51,816 bases of DNA. Source: Bacteroidota bacterium. GTDB lineage: Bacteria; Bacteroidota; Bacteroidia; Bacteroidales; JAAUTT01. Numbering within the stretch: position 1 is the stretch's first letter; every line of letters starts with the position of its first letter. Location: the NCBI GenBank assembly GCA_023429135.1, contig JAEYWD010000088.1:1-51816 (forward strand), in the 5' to 3' direction. Made by a program: the position numbers and the translations under genes. Shown piece after piece: positions 10,030 to 19,670 of this stretch. The notes under the pieces are model-generated. The model saw only the letters and a list, made by a program, of their open reading frames with translations, was not told the origin of the DNA and ran no database searches.

Positions 10030-10190
10030 AAATATCTTAATCTCATAGTAACATTTCGCTGTCCATAGCGTTAATGAAACTGATTTTCCCAATTATAAGT
10101 TTGGAGTTCTTTACCTCTGAATAACGTTTAAGTACCATGGGGACCCGAAAACGTTTTTAATTATTTATTTAAGGAACATCAATTGGGTGG

Positions 10191-10219
10191 TTGTGTTTGA
10201 GAGATATATTATAAATTTG
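10191..10219 (+). promoter_or_regulatory. Candidate Bacteroidota promoter
   Basis: A TTG at 10191-10193 and TAAATTTG at 10212-10219 match the Bacteroidota -33/-7 pattern (TTG, TAnnTTTG) with an 18-bp spacer. They lie 27 bp upstream of the transglycosylase start at 10246. The rest of the 216-bp gap after 10029 shows nothing else that I can support. Confidence 0.45.
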
Positions 10220-10245
10220 CAGTTTGAATTCAGGAGATACAGAAA

Positions 10246-11229
10246 ATGAATAAAAAATTGAATATTGTTAAGAATGGCCTGGCAGCTTTTGGTGTTGTTG
10301 GAATAGTAGTGATGGCTTTGATGATTTCGAGCACTGAACCAGCTAAAGATCAGGGATTAAAAAGTGATTCGTTCGCCAGGTTCAGCTCCGTTACATTGCC
10401 TTCTGATATGAGTTTTGCCGGTGAAAAAATTCCTTTGGAAAACTTTGATGTTCGCGAGTCATTGGATAAAGAGTTGTTGGTAAATACATACTGGCATTCA
10501 CAAACATTTCTGTTGATAAAGCGAGCCAACCGGTTCTTCCCGGAAATTGAGCCTATCCTTAAAAAAAATGGAGTGCCCGACGATTTCAAATATCTTGCTC
10601 TTGCCGAGAGTGGATTAACCAATGCTCTTTCGCCCGCCGGAGCTGCTGGAATATGGCAGTTTGTTAAACCAACAGCCATAGAATATGGTTTGGAAGTGAA
10701 CGATGAAGTTGATGAACGTTACAGCATTCAGAAATCGACCGAGGCAGCCTGTAAGTTTCTGAAACATTCGTACGAATTGTATAATAGCTGGACTATGGCT
10801 GCAGCATCGTACAACATGGGCCGCACCGGTTTGAATAAGCAAATTGCCCGTCAGTATAGCCGTAATTATTACGACATACTCTTGAACGAAGAAACCTCCC
10901 GATATGTATTCCGCATTGCAGCTTTAAAGGCTATTGTAAGCAATCCCGAAAAATATGGTTTTGTTATTGCAAAGGAAGACCTTTACGAGCCCTTTAAATC
11001 GAAGGATATGCAGGTTAGTGCACCTATTAACGATATTGCAAGATTTGCATTCCAGCATGGCACAAATTATAAAGTGATAAAAATTTTGAACCCATGGTTA
11101 AGGGATAATGTTTTAACCAATAAGGTCCGGAAAACTTATACCATTAAACTACCCGAAAAAGGATTCCGTCTGGTACAGATTCCTGCTGAAACAGAAGTTG
11201 TGGATACAGGAATGGCTAATGCCAATTAA
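10246..11229 (+). CDS. Lytic murein transglycosylase (SLT family, MltD-like)
   Basis: The 327-aa protein has an N-terminal membrane anchor or signal (about residues 9-28) and an SLT lysozyme-like domain (about 95-250). LALAESGLTNALSPAGAAGIWQ holds the catalytic Glu121 followed by the conserved Ser-Pro-Gly-Ala-G-WQF block, and ASYNMGRTG is the second family motif. It cleaves the MurNAc-GlcNAc bond of peptidoglycan, forming 1,6-anhydroMurNAc, in the periplasm. No complete LysM domain is seen, although the C-terminus (TNYKVIKILNPWLRDNVL) resembles a degenerate one. It is followed after 8 bp by uvrA and preceded by a candidate promoter. Confidence 0.9.
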   Translation: MNKKLNIVKNGLAAFGVVGIVVMALMISSTEPAKDQGLKSDSFARFSSVTLPSDMSFAGEKIPLENFDVRESLDKELLVNTYWHSQTFLLIKRANRFFPEIEPILKKNGVPDDFKYLALAESGLTNALSPAGAAGIWQFVKPTAIEYGLEVNDEVDERYSIQKSTEAACKFLKHSYELYNSWTMAAASYNMGRTGLNKQIARQYSRNYYDILLNEETSRYVFRIAALKAIVSNPEKYGFVIAKEDLYEPFKSKDMQVSAPINDIARFAFQHGTNYKVIKILNPWLRDNVLTNKVRKTYTIKLPEKGFRLVQIPAETEVVDTGMANAN

Positions 11230-11237
11230 TTAATGTA

Positions 11238-14105
11238 ATGAATAGCGATTTAGAAAATGATAAAGATGCACTCACAGGCGAAGAACAGATTGAAGTACTT
11301 GGAGCCAGAGTGCATAATCTCAAAAACATCGATGTAAATATTCCTCGAAATAAGTTTACTGTAATTACCGGCTTAAGCGGTAGCGGTAAATCATCATTAG
11401 CCTTCGACACTATATATGCCGAAGGTCAGCGCCGTTATATCGAAACCATGTCGGCCTATGCCCGTCAGTTTTTAGGTGGTCTGGAACGGCCCGATGTTGA
11501 TAAAATTTCCGGACTGAGCCCTGTAATTTCCATAGAACAGAAGACCACAAATCGTAACCCCCGCAGTACCGTTGGTACCATCACCGAGATTTACGACTTT
11601 TTGCGATTATTGTATGCACGTGCTTCTGAGGCTTTTTCGTACAACACCGGCGAAAAGATGGTGAAATATACCGAGGAGCAGATTGTAAAACTTATTTCAA
11701 CCGCTTTCGATGGAGCTGCCATTTATGTTTTATCTCCTTTGATCAAAGGTCGTAAGGGGCACTATAAAGAGCTTTTTGAGCAGATTCGCAAGAAAGGTTT
11801 TTTACATGTTCGTGTTGATGGTGAAATCAAGGAGATTATCCACAGCATGAAGGTAGATCGCTACAAGTCGCACTTTATCGAAATGGTAATTGATAAACTT
11901 GTGGTTTCGGAGGAAACGCAGAAACGCCTGAAAGAATCAGTCCATACTGCTATGATCCACGGTAAAGGTGTGATTATGGTTGTAGACAAAAAAACAAATA
12001 ATTTCCGTTATTACAGCAAGCAGTTGATGTGCCCTACCACAGGCATTTCCTATAACGAACCTGCACCACACTCTTTTTCGTTCAATTCACCGCAAGGGGC
12101 CTGTAAGAAATGTTCCGGACTTGGCGAAATTACTGAGGCCGATATATCCAAAATTATTCCTGATCCTTCGTTAAGCATTGCCAAAGGTGCAATAGAACCG
12201 TTGGGTACCCAAAAAAACTCGGTGGTTTTCTGGCAAATTGAGGCTATCCTCCATAAATACGGGTTTACACTCGAAACTCCTGTGGAAGAATTTTCGGAAG
12301 AGGCGCTGAATACTGTCCTTTATGGCTCCGATGAATCATTTAAACTTCTGCACAGTCCGGCTGGTACATCTTCAGGTTATTTTCTGAATTTCGATGGTAT
12401 TGTTAATTATATCATCAGCCAGCAAAACGAGAACACCTCAAAGAAAGCACAGGCCTGGGTAAACCAGTTTATCAAAGAAGTGGAATGTCCCGAATGCAAA
12501 GGTGCCCGCCTGAAAATGGAATCGCTCTGGTTTAAGATCGGTGGAAAGAACATTTCGGAGCTTTCGATGATGGATATCCAATCGCTAAAGAAGTGGTTCG
12601 AAGGTCTTGAGACCCGGCTTTCAGATAAGCAGAAAGCTATCGCCCGCGAAATTATCAAGGAAATTCGTACCCGCATCAACTTCCTGCTCGATGTGGGATT
12701 GAATTATCTTTCGCTGAACTTAAGCGCTAAGACTCTGTCGGGAGGCGAAAGTCAGCGCATTCGTCTCGCCACCCAGATAGGATCTCAATTGGTGAATGTG
12801 TTGTATATACTGGACGAGCCCAGTATAGGACTGCATCAACGCGACAACCACAGACTTATTTCCTCACTCCGTAAGCTTCGCGATGCGGGTAACTCTGTAA
12901 TTGTGGTTGAGCACGATAAAGATATGATTCTTGCGTCCGATTATATTGTCGACATGGGGCCTCATGCAGGTCGTCACGGAGGAGAAGTGGTTGCTGAGGG
13001 TAGTCCTGAGGTTATATTAAGCTCTAACTCTCTTACAGCGCAATATTTGAATAATAAAAAGGAGATTGCAGTTCCTCCTCAGCGCCGTGCTGGTTCGGGT
13101 AAATATCTTGTGTTGTCAGGTGCTAAAGGTAATAACCTTAAAAATGTTACCGTTAAGTTTCCCTTGGGGAAGTTTATCTGTATCACAGGTGTTTCGGGGA
13201 GTGGTAAGAGTACCCTGATTAATGAGACGCTTCAGCCTATTCTTTCTAAACATTTTTATAATTCTGTAAAAGATCCTTTGCCTTACGATTCTATTGAAGG
13301 TTTGAAATACATCGACAAAGTAATTCAGGTTGATCAGTCTCCGTTGGGCCGGACGCCTCGTTCCAATCCGGCAACTTATACTGGTGTTTTTAGCGACATC
13401 CGCAATATGTTTGCCATGACTCCGGAAGCTAAAATTCGTGCTTACCAGCCTGGCCGATTCTCTTTTAATGTTAAAGGCGGGCGTTGCGAAACCTGTTCAG
13501 GAGCTGGAGTGCAAACCATTGAAATGAATTTTTTACCCGACGTTTATGTCGAATGCCGCGATTGCGGCGGCCACCGGTATAACCGCGAAACCCTGGATGT
13601 TAAATATAAAGGTAAATCAATCAGCGATGTTCTCGATATGACGATTAACCAGGCTGTTGAATTTTTCCATGGTATTCCTTCTATTTTAAATAAGGTTGTT
13701 ACCATTCAACAGGTAGGTTTAGGATATATAAAACTTGGGCAACCCTCCACAACTCTTTCCGGGGGCGAGTCGCAGCGTGTGAAACTGGCAACAGAACTCT
13801 CTAAAAGAGATACCGGCAAAACTGTTTATATTCTTGATGAACCAACTACCGGTTTGCATTTCGACGATGTGCGTGTTTTGCTGGAGGTTTTAAATCACCT
13901 GGTCGACAAAGGTAATACCGTAATTGTGATTGAACATAACATGGATGTTATAAAAGTGGCCGATCACATTATCGATGTTGGCATGGAAGGCGGCTCCGGA
14001 GGTGGTGAAATTATTTTCACCGGCACCCCTGAAGAATTGATAAAAAACGGGAAGAGCTATACTGCCGAATACTTAAAAAAGGAAATACCGGACCTAATTT
14101 TATAA
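11238..14105 (+). CDS. uvrA: Excinuclease ABC subunit A
   Basis: The 955-aa length is typical. UvrA is the DNA-damage-sensing ATPase of nucleotide excision repair and loads UvrB. Two ABC ATPase modules are visible. The first has Walker A GLSGSGKS at residues 45-52, signature LSGGESQRIRLA and Walker B LDEPSIGLH. The second has Walker A GVSGSGKST, signature LSGGESQRVKLA and Walker B LDEPTTGLH. The C-terminal zinc module (GGRCETCSGAG ... VECRDCGG) and the first-half cysteine motifs (CKKCSGLG, CPECKGARL) are intact. The ATG lies 8 bp after the transglycosylase stop, so the two genes are probably co-transcribed. Confidence 0.97.
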   Translation: MNSDLENDKDALTGEEQIEVLGARVHNLKNIDVNIPRNKFTVITGLSGSGKSSLAFDTIYAEGQRRYIETMSAYARQFLGGLERPDVDKISGLSPVISIEQKTTNRNPRSTVGTITEIYDFLRLLYARASEAFSYNTGEKMVKYTEEQIVKLISTAFDGAAIYVLSPLIKGRKGHYKELFEQIRKKGFLHVRVDGEIKEIIHSMKVDRYKSHFIEMVIDKLVVSEETQKRLKESVHTAMIHGKGVIMVVDKKTNNFRYYSKQLMCPTTGISYNEPAPHSFSFNSPQGACKKCSGLGEITEADISKIIPDPSLSIAKGAIEPLGTQKNSVVFWQIEAILHKYGFTLETPVEEFSEEALNTVLYGSDESFKLLHSPAGTSSGYFLNFDGIVNYIISQQNENTSKKAQAWVNQFIKEVECPECKGARLKMESLWFKIGGKNISELSMMDIQSLKKWFEGLETRLSDKQKAIAREIIKEIRTRINFLLDVGLNYLSLNLSAKTLSGGESQRIRLATQIGSQLVNVLYILDEPSIGLHQRDNHRLISSLRKLRDAGNSVIVVEHDKDMILASDYIVDMGPHAGRHGGEVVAEGSPEVILSSNSLTAQYLNNKKEIAVPPQRRAGSGKYLVLSGAKGNNLKNVTVKFPLGKFICITGVSGSGKSTLINETLQPILSKHFYNSVKDPLPYDSIEGLKYIDKVIQVDQSPLGRTPRSNPATYTGVFSDIRNMFAMTPEAKIRAYQPGRFSFNVKGGRCETCSGAGVQTIEMNFLPDVYVECRDCGGHRYNRETLDVKYKGKSISDVLDMTINQAVEFFHGIPSILNKVVTIQQVGLGYIKLGQPSTTLSGGESQRVKLATELSKRDTGKTVYILDEPTTGLHFDDVRVLLEVLNHLVDKGNTVIVIEHNMDVIKVADHIIDVGMEGGSGGGEIIFTGTPEELIKNGKSYTAEYLKKEIPDLIL

Positions 14106-14322
14106 AATCAGCATTTAATTCTTCCAAATTAGCTTAATTTGCGCACGAAAATATGGAGGGTGCAAATGAAAATGACGTGCTGTTGTTTGTAATTTGCTTA
14201 TTTTCAGATTAATAATCTAAAGTAATTTGATCAGCAAATACAGCCTAAAGTCATAACATTCTCGCATTTACTCACGTATACAACAACATTCAATAAATTT
14301 AACTCAAAAAAGAATTTTTTAC

Positions 14323-15033
14323 ATGTCGACCAGTGAGGAGAAAATCAGGAATGCATTTCAGGAAAAAACCTGGAATGAAATAAAATCGGAAGATTCCTGG
14401 AGGATTTTTAAGATAATGGCAGAATTTGTTGAAGGATATGAAAAGCTTTCGCGTATTGGGCCTTGTGTTTCTATATTTGGATCTGCCCGTTTAACTTCGG
14501 ACAGTACATATTATAAACTTGCAGAAGAGGTTGCGTTTAAATTGACTCAGTTTGGTTACGGAATTATTACCGGCGGCGGGCCTGGTATAATGGAAGCAGC
14601 AAACCTTGGGGCTAAACGCGGCCAGGGACGCTCTGTTGGTATTAATATTGCTCTGCCTTACGAGCAAAATGCCAACTTGTTTATTGATCACGACAAACTA
14701 ATTACTTTCGATTATTTCTTTGTTCGCAAAACCATGTTTATGAAATATGCTCAGGGTTTTGTTGTGCTTCCGGGTGGTTTTGGTACTTTCGATGAGCTTT
14801 TTGAAGCCTTAACACTCATTCAGACAGAAAAAATAGGCCGATTCCCGATAGTATTAATCGGAACAGAATATTGGAAAGGGTTAATCGACTGGATTAAGAA
14901 AACCATGCTTGAGGAAAATAAATGTATTCATCACGACGACATGGATCTCTTCCATTTGGTTGACGATCCCGATGAAGCGGTGGAGATAATTAATAACTTC
15001 TATTCAAAATATTTATTAAGTCCTAACTTCTAA
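14323..15033 (+). CDS. LOG-family protein (TIGR00730, nucleotide phosphoribohydrolase-like)
   Basis: The 236-aa Rossmann-type protein has the family motifs GGGPGIMEAAN and PGGFGTFDE. These form the nucleotide-binding and catalytic pocket of lonely-guy enzymes. Members release the base from nucleoside 5'-monophosphates, including cytokinin precursors; others are annotated as putative lysine decarboxylases on outdated grounds. The N-terminal 45 residues form an extra helical segment often seen in bacterial versions. It is preceded by a 217-bp gap with no further feature and is likely expressed alone. Confidence 0.85.
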   Translation: MSTSEEKIRNAFQEKTWNEIKSEDSWRIFKIMAEFVEGYEKLSRIGPCVSIFGSARLTSDSTYYKLAEEVAFKLTQFGYGIITGGGPGIMEAANLGAKRGQGRSVGINIALPYEQNANLFIDHDKLITFDYFFVRKTMFMKYAQGFVVLPGGFGTFDELFEALTLIQTEKIGRFPIVLIGTEYWKGLIDWIKKTMLEENKCIHHDDMDLFHLVDDPDEAVEIINNFYSKYLLSPNF

Positions 15034-15144
15034 GGATATTAACAAATTGGATAGTTATTAACAGTTGAAAGTGATTATGGAAAAGATTAATATATTTTGT
15101 AATTATTTTGAATTTGTGAACAATTCAGTTAAAGAGAACCGATC

Positions 15145-16566
15145 ATGATACGCTTAATTACAGCGATTTATATTTTGGTATCACTGTTTGTAGGCTCCTT
15201 ATTTCAGGGAGATGTTTCACTTACAATGGATGTGGCCCCCAGAATAAATGCAGGAACTGAACTATTGGTCAAGATTTCTCTTAAGAAGAAAGACGTTGGC
15301 GGATTTTGCCGTTTTCAGCAGGAACTGCCTGCCGGTTTTTCGGCCAGTTCAGTTAGTACTTCAAATGCCGATTTCACGTTTAAAGATCAGAAAGTTCGCT
15401 TCATTTGGCTAAAACTTCCTGAAGAAGAAAATATCGAAATAAGTTATAAAATTACCTGCGACGAAAGGTTAAAAGGTTCTGTTAATCTTAGCGGCAAGTT
15501 TTCGTATATCCGCGAAAACGAGCGCCTGTCAGTTGAAGTAACTCCTCAGTTGCTCACCATAGTTCCTTCGCCTAATGTTAATCCCGCGATGCTGGTTGAC
15601 GTGAACGATTTTGGAAAGGAAGTCCCCGCGGGAATTGCTTCTACAAATTATGGCATGATTGCCTGTGTGCGTCAGAGGCCACAATGGGTTGAAGGCCAGA
15701 ATGAATACGTGGTGAATCTTCTTGTAAATAAGGAAAGACTGCAAAAGTTTGCCAAAATAGAAGAAAATGTACCCAAAGGTTTTACAGCATTAAACATCAA
15801 TAGTCGCGAAGGAATTTTCACTTTTAAAGATGGAAAAGCGAAATTCTTATGGATGAGCTTACCTGCCGAACCGTACTTTGTGGTTAGTTATAAATTGGTT
15901 CCGGTTAACGGAGTCGATCCTCAAACTGCAACAATGAGCATAAATGGTGCTTTTTCCTATATTATCGACGATAAAACCCAGAGTATTGATGTTTTTGAAA
16001 AGGATGCTGATTTAACCAATATTAAACCCGAAGAACTTGCAGCTTTACTTCGCCCCGATGCTAAAGTTATGGTTGCCTCTTCAGGAAATACAACCAAACC
16101 TTCGAACCAGAAAGATTTGCTGACCAATACAGTGGCAGCAAATAAAATGCCCGTGGATACTCCTAAGAATGTGGTGAAACAACCGGTTAAAACCGATATT
16201 ATTGTAGCTCAAAATACTAAAACTGTTGAAAAAAAGACTGAGTCAGTTGAGCCAAATGAGTCGTTTAGTCCGGGTAGTAGTGGTATTTATTTCAGGGTTC
16301 AGATAGCAGCCGGTCATAGGCCTGTGGATGTTAAATCGTATTTTGGCAAGTTTAAACTCGAGAAATCGGTTGCCAAGGAGGATCATAATGGTTGGATAAA
16401 ATATTCGGTCGGCTCCTTTGTTGCTTACAAGGAAGCCCGCGACTACAGGGTTCATCTCTGGAATACAACTCCTATTACCGACGCTTTTGTTTCGGCGTAT
16501 AACGAAGGTAACAGAATTACCATTCAGGAGGCTCTTATGGTTACCAATCAGAAATGGATAAAATAA
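15145..16566 (+). CDS. Exported protein with two internal repeats and SPOR-like C-terminus
   Basis: The 473-aa protein has a signal peptide (about residues 1-22). Two homologous beta-sandwich-like units follow at about 27-135 and 175-285; each contains an 'LPAGF/VPKGF ... FTFKD.K..F.W..LP' pattern. A Thr/Lys/Pro-rich linker leads to a C-terminal segment (about 380-473, YFRVQIAAGHRPVD ... KYSVGSF.AYKEARDYR) that resembles a SPOR domain, which binds denuded peptidoglycan glycan. This suggests a periplasmic wall-associated protein. It is followed after 7 bp by the outer-membrane protein gene, so the two are probably a functional pair. Confidence 0.7.
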   Translation: MIRLITAIYILVSLFVGSLFQGDVSLTMDVAPRINAGTELLVKISLKKKDVGGFCRFQQELPAGFSASSVSTSNADFTFKDQKVRFIWLKLPEEENIEISYKITCDERLKGSVNLSGKFSYIRENERLSVEVTPQLLTIVPSPNVNPAMLVDVNDFGKEVPAGIASTNYGMIACVRQRPQWVEGQNEYVVNLLVNKERLQKFAKIEENVPKGFTALNINSREGIFTFKDGKAKFLWMSLPAEPYFVVSYKLVPVNGVDPQTATMSINGAFSYIIDDKTQSIDVFEKDADLTNIKPEELAALLRPDAKVMVASSGNTTKPSNQKDLLTNTVAANKMPVDTPKNVVKQPVKTDIIVAQNTKTVEKKTESVEPNESFSPGSSGIYFRVQIAAGHRPVDVKSYFGKFKLEKSVAKEDHNGWIKYSVGSFVAYKEARDYRVHLWNTTPITDAFVSAYNEGNRITIQEALMVTNQKWIK

Positions 16567-16573
16567 ACAGGTT

Positions 16574-17941
16574 ATGAACTTTTCTGCTTTTACCCGTATT
16601 GGAATTCTCTTACTGCTTCTGCTGGTTCCTTTTCAGCTTTTTGCCCAGGACCCGGATGAGGAATATTATGAATCGTTTTTAAAACAAGAAGTTGAAAACG
16701 AAAATGTTGTTTACCGGCCTGTAATTGGGTTTGGTTACGGTTATGTTAATTTTTTGGGCGAAGTGAGGGATAAAAAATTTAATCCGCTGATGGGAACCCC
16801 GGCTTATAAAATTAATGTCTCCACATTTCTTGATACAAAGCATTACTTCAGAGCCAATTTTTCTCTTATGTTCGGTCAGATGGGCGGAGTGAAAGTTTCT
16901 TCCGAGCCTGCTAAAAATCTTAATTTCAGAACCGACTTAACCACTTTTGGAATTAATCTTCATTACGACTTTCAACCAATAGTTAAACCCGGATCAATTG
17001 TAACTCCTTTTATTTCTCTGGGTATTGAGAACGTTCAGTTTAATTCCAAGTCGGACTTAACTTATACCAAAAGTGGCGAAAAGCTGAATTATAACTACTT
17101 GCCCGATGGAACAATCCGCGACGGTGCAGGTCAAATTATCACACGCGATCATATTTATGAAACCGATTTGCGCGATTTGAACCTTTACGGATTAGGTAGT
17201 TACAATCAAAGTACCTTTGCTATTCCTATCGAAATTGGTCTGGATTTTAAGGTCTCAGAACGTTTGGTGATGCGAATGGGTCATTCTATCCATTACACAT
17301 TTACCGATAATATTGATAATGTAAGTAGTAAAGCTACTACAGGCATTAAAGGCAATAAGCTGAACGATATGTTTGGGCATACGTTTGTAAGTTTCCATTT
17401 CGATATTTTTACAAGCGACAAAACCATTACCGTTCAAAAGATGTTTGCCGATGTTGATGGCTTTGATTATACTTTAGTAGAAGATATTGACAATGATGGT
17501 ATCGCAGATATTGCCGACAAATGCCTGAACCATCCTCTGGGTCTGGAAGTCGATTCAGTAGGATGTCCGTTTGATGACGATAAAGATGGTGTTCCCAATT
17601 ATGCCGACAAGGAACTTAATACCCGCTTAAAAGCAATGGTAGATAATAATGGTGTTGAAATAAATGCCGACAAGCTTGGAGAAGAATTGGCATCGCGCCA
17701 GGCCATCAGCCGCTCCGAAGTGGAATCGTTTTTAATGATGCAGCGGGCACGAATGAGATATAACATGGGCAAGAGTGCTATTCCTATTCCACAACGATAC
17801 AAGAGGCTGGATAAGGATAAGGACGATTATATTTCGTTTGATGAATTACTCGATGCCATCGATGAGTTTTTCGACGGCTCACCCGATCTTAAATCTGCAA
17901 AAGATATTCATGAGCTGAACGATTTCTTCTTCGCCCAATAA
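16574..17941 (+). CDS. Outer-membrane beta-barrel protein with calcium-binding repeats
   Basis: The 455-aa protein has a signal peptide ending near LFAQ. The first about 285 residues form an outer-membrane barrel-like domain. A thrombospondin type 3-like repeat region follows (DIDNDGIADIADKC, DDDKDGVPNYAD, about 300-350). An EF-hand-like loop lies near the C-terminus (DKDKDDYISFDEL). The Asp-rich loops should bind Ca2+. The layout resembles OmpA-type proteins of Bacteroidota, but the C-terminal OmpA peptidoglycan-binding domain is missing; the SPOR-like partner encoded 7 bp upstream might supply wall binding. That last point is inference. Confidence 0.75.
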   Translation: MNFSAFTRIGILLLLLLVPFQLFAQDPDEEYYESFLKQEVENENVVYRPVIGFGYGYVNFLGEVRDKKFNPLMGTPAYKINVSTFLDTKHYFRANFSLMFGQMGGVKVSSEPAKNLNFRTDLTTFGINLHYDFQPIVKPGSIVTPFISLGIENVQFNSKSDLTYTKSGEKLNYNYLPDGTIRDGAGQIITRDHIYETDLRDLNLYGLGSYNQSTFAIPIEIGLDFKVSERLVMRMGHSIHYTFTDNIDNVSSKATTGIKGNKLNDMFGHTFVSFHFDIFTSDKTITVQKMFADVDGFDYTLVEDIDNDGIADIADKCLNHPLGLEVDSVGCPFDDDKDGVPNYADKELNTRLKAMVDNNGVEINADKLGEELASRQAISRSEVESFLMMQRARMRYNMGKSAIPIPQRYKRLDKDKDDYISFDELLDAIDEFFDGSPDLKSAKDIHELNDFFFAQ

Positions 17942-18089
17942 AATATCAATAAACCTGACTTACAATCAGTAAGGTGCCGGGTAGAATGATATCTATCGAT
18001 GATATATCTCTTCCGCTTTCCGTGACTTTTGGTTTGCCTGCAACCTGATTTTGTTGCTTCGTTTTTCTGTATCGTAGGTTTAGCAAACA

Positions 18090-18497
18090 TTTTGCTCCTT
18101 ATGAGGCCCGTTTTGGTCCTTGTGCCCCACTTTTTGGTCCTTTTGTTACCATTTTAGCTTTTTATGACCAAAATTCTGCCTTGGGTAACGAAATTTCCCC
18201 TCCGGTAAGTCAAATTTTGGCTCCGGATGGTCAAAAGTTCGCCGTTTAAGCACGCGGACTGAATTTTTATGCACACGGACTGAATTTTTGAATACGCGGA
18301 CTGAATTTTTCTTCACGCGGACAGGAATTTTCTTTACACGGAGAGGATTTTTGAGTACGCGGACTGAAAATTTGAGTACACGGACTGAATTTTCTTTCAC
18401 GCGGAGTAAAAATTTGAGTACGCGGACAAGAAATGGGAGCATGCTGAGAAAACATCGGAACACGCGGACGGAATTTATGTCGCCGCGGAGTGGAATC
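18090..18497. repeat. Intergenic 21-bp tandem repeat array 1
   Basis: The whole gap between two convergent genes is built of diverged units with a 21-bp period and no visible indel, about 19 units. The right half is best conserved: from 18252 the units read ACGCGGACTGAATTTTT plus four variable bases, and the CGG phase is kept to 18483. The left half (TTTTGGTCCTT..., TTTGGCTCCGG...) is more diverged but in the same phase. Because 21 is a multiple of 3 the array stays open in several frames, but there is no sign that it is translated. Confidence 0.85.
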
Positions 18498-18955
18498 TAC
18501 CGCTTCATGGCACGGTCCATTTCCCTTTTAGCCTCTTTGTGCTTCAAATCCTCACGTTTGTCGAATTCTTTTTTCCCTTTGGCCAGGGCTATTTCCAGCT
18601 TGGCAAGGCCTTTTTCATTTAAAAAAAGATGAAAGGCAACAATGGTGAGACCTTTCTCCTGTGAGCGGCGGAAAAGCTTATCAAGCTCTTTTTTGTTAAG
18701 AAGTAATTTGCGGTCGCGTTTGGGATCGTGGTTATTCAGGTTGCCCCAGTAATATTCAGCAACGTGCATGTTTTTAACAAATAGCTCTCCGTTATGAAAA
18801 TAGCAGAAACAATCCACAAGACTTGCTTTTCCAAGCCTTATCGATTTAATTTCAGTGCCGCTCAACTGAATTCCGGCTACAAATTTCTCCAAAAACTCAA
18901 AATCGTGTGATGCCTTTTTATTCCTAATATTAACCTGCTGTTCCTGCTTTATCAT
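18497..18955 (-). CDS. smpB: SsrA-binding protein SmpB
   Basis: The 152-aa protein matches SmpB in length and sequence. NKKASHDFEF at the N-terminus, GIQLSGTEIKSIR, HVAEYYWGN, RDRKLLLNKKE, KGLTIVAFHLF and the basic C-terminal tail KREDLKHKEAKREMDR are family hallmarks. SmpB binds tmRNA and delivers it to stalled ribosomes for trans-translation; the C-terminal tail occupies the empty mRNA channel. The gene ends right at the edge of the 21-bp repeat array. The gene upstream encodes a membrane protein 18 bp away, so both probably share a transcript. No tmRNA gene was found in the window. Confidence 0.97.
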   Translation of the reverse strand: MIKQEQQVNIRNKKASHDFEFLEKFVAGIQLSGTEIKSIRLGKASLVDCFCYFHNGELFVKNMHVAEYYWGNLNNHDPKRDRKLLLNKKELDKLFRRSQEKGLTIVAFHLFLNEKGLAKLEIALAKGKKEFDKREDLKHKEAKREMDRAMKR

Positions 18956-18973
18956 AAATCAAATCTTAACATC

Positions 18974-19558
18974 CTACATCGGACTGGAAACATAAACCAT
19001 TCCAGCTACAATTACTCCTACAATTAAACTTAAAATAGCATATATGCCAATGATGATTAAAAACGATACAATTACAAAACCTGTCTTACTTGCTTCGGAT
19101 ACCTTTAAAACAGAAGTTCCTCCAAGCCAGAATAGATAAACAGAGTGAAATCCCAGAATGATCAAAACTGGCAGATCGGGCAAAAGACTCACAAGACACG
19201 ATGCTATAAAAAAGGAAGTAAAAGAATAAGCAACTAATTTAAAAGTGGCAATTGTATTTCGGGGAATAGAAAAGCTTGTTGTAAGTTCGTTGATGATAAG
19301 GGCCGATAAATAAACTCCTCCAATAAAAAGGAAACCCGATACAACAACTTTTGTAAGAATAATGCTGAAAGAATATGTTTTGACTGTCAGCAACGAGGAA
19401 CCTGTTACCGAACAAATTGCGATGAGGATAACAAAGGGAATAACATAACTTTTTACAATTTCTTTCTGAGAAACTGTTTCGGCATCTATCCGAACCCATT
19501 CTAACTGGGGATTTAATATCAGGTTTTTTGCCCTGTTAAAAAAAAAGTTGAACTTCAT
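18974..19558 (-). CDS. Yip1-family integral membrane protein
   Basis: The 194-aa protein has an N-terminal amphipathic stretch (RAKNLILNPQLEWVRIDAE, typical of Yip1/YIPF domain proteins in Bacteroidota). About five hydrophobic transmembrane segments follow from residue 35 to the C-terminus. The role of bacterial members is unknown. It lies directly upstream of smpB on the same strand and diverges from miaA. Confidence 0.75.
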   Translation of the reverse strand: MKFNFFFNRAKNLILNPQLEWVRIDAETVSQKEIVKSYVIPFVILIAICSVTGSSLLTVKTYSFSIILTKVVVSGFLFIGGVYLSALIINELTTSFSIPRNTIATFKLVAYSFTSFFIASCLVSLLPDLPVLIILGFHSVYLFWLGGTSVLKVSEASKTGFVIVSFLIIIGIYAILSLIVGVIVAGMVYVSSPM

Positions 19559-19670
19559 TTTAAGGGTTAAAATTTATAATCGAACAAAAGTAAGAAAATT
19601 TGAAAGGACAAGAATTTGAAAACCCGAAAATGTGTTATTTTGACAGACTAATTTGATATTGAAATTTGTA

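Noticed and set aside
18252..18497. Possible CRISPR array in the 21-bp repeats
   Set aside because: Units are contiguous and degenerate, with no unique spacers of constant length and no cas genes nearby.
18146..18632. Open frames across the 21-bp array (for example 105 codons on the minus strand and 114 on the plus)
   Set aside because: A 21-bp period keeps frames open on both strands. The products are heptad-repetitive basic peptides without start signals, and one overlaps smpB.
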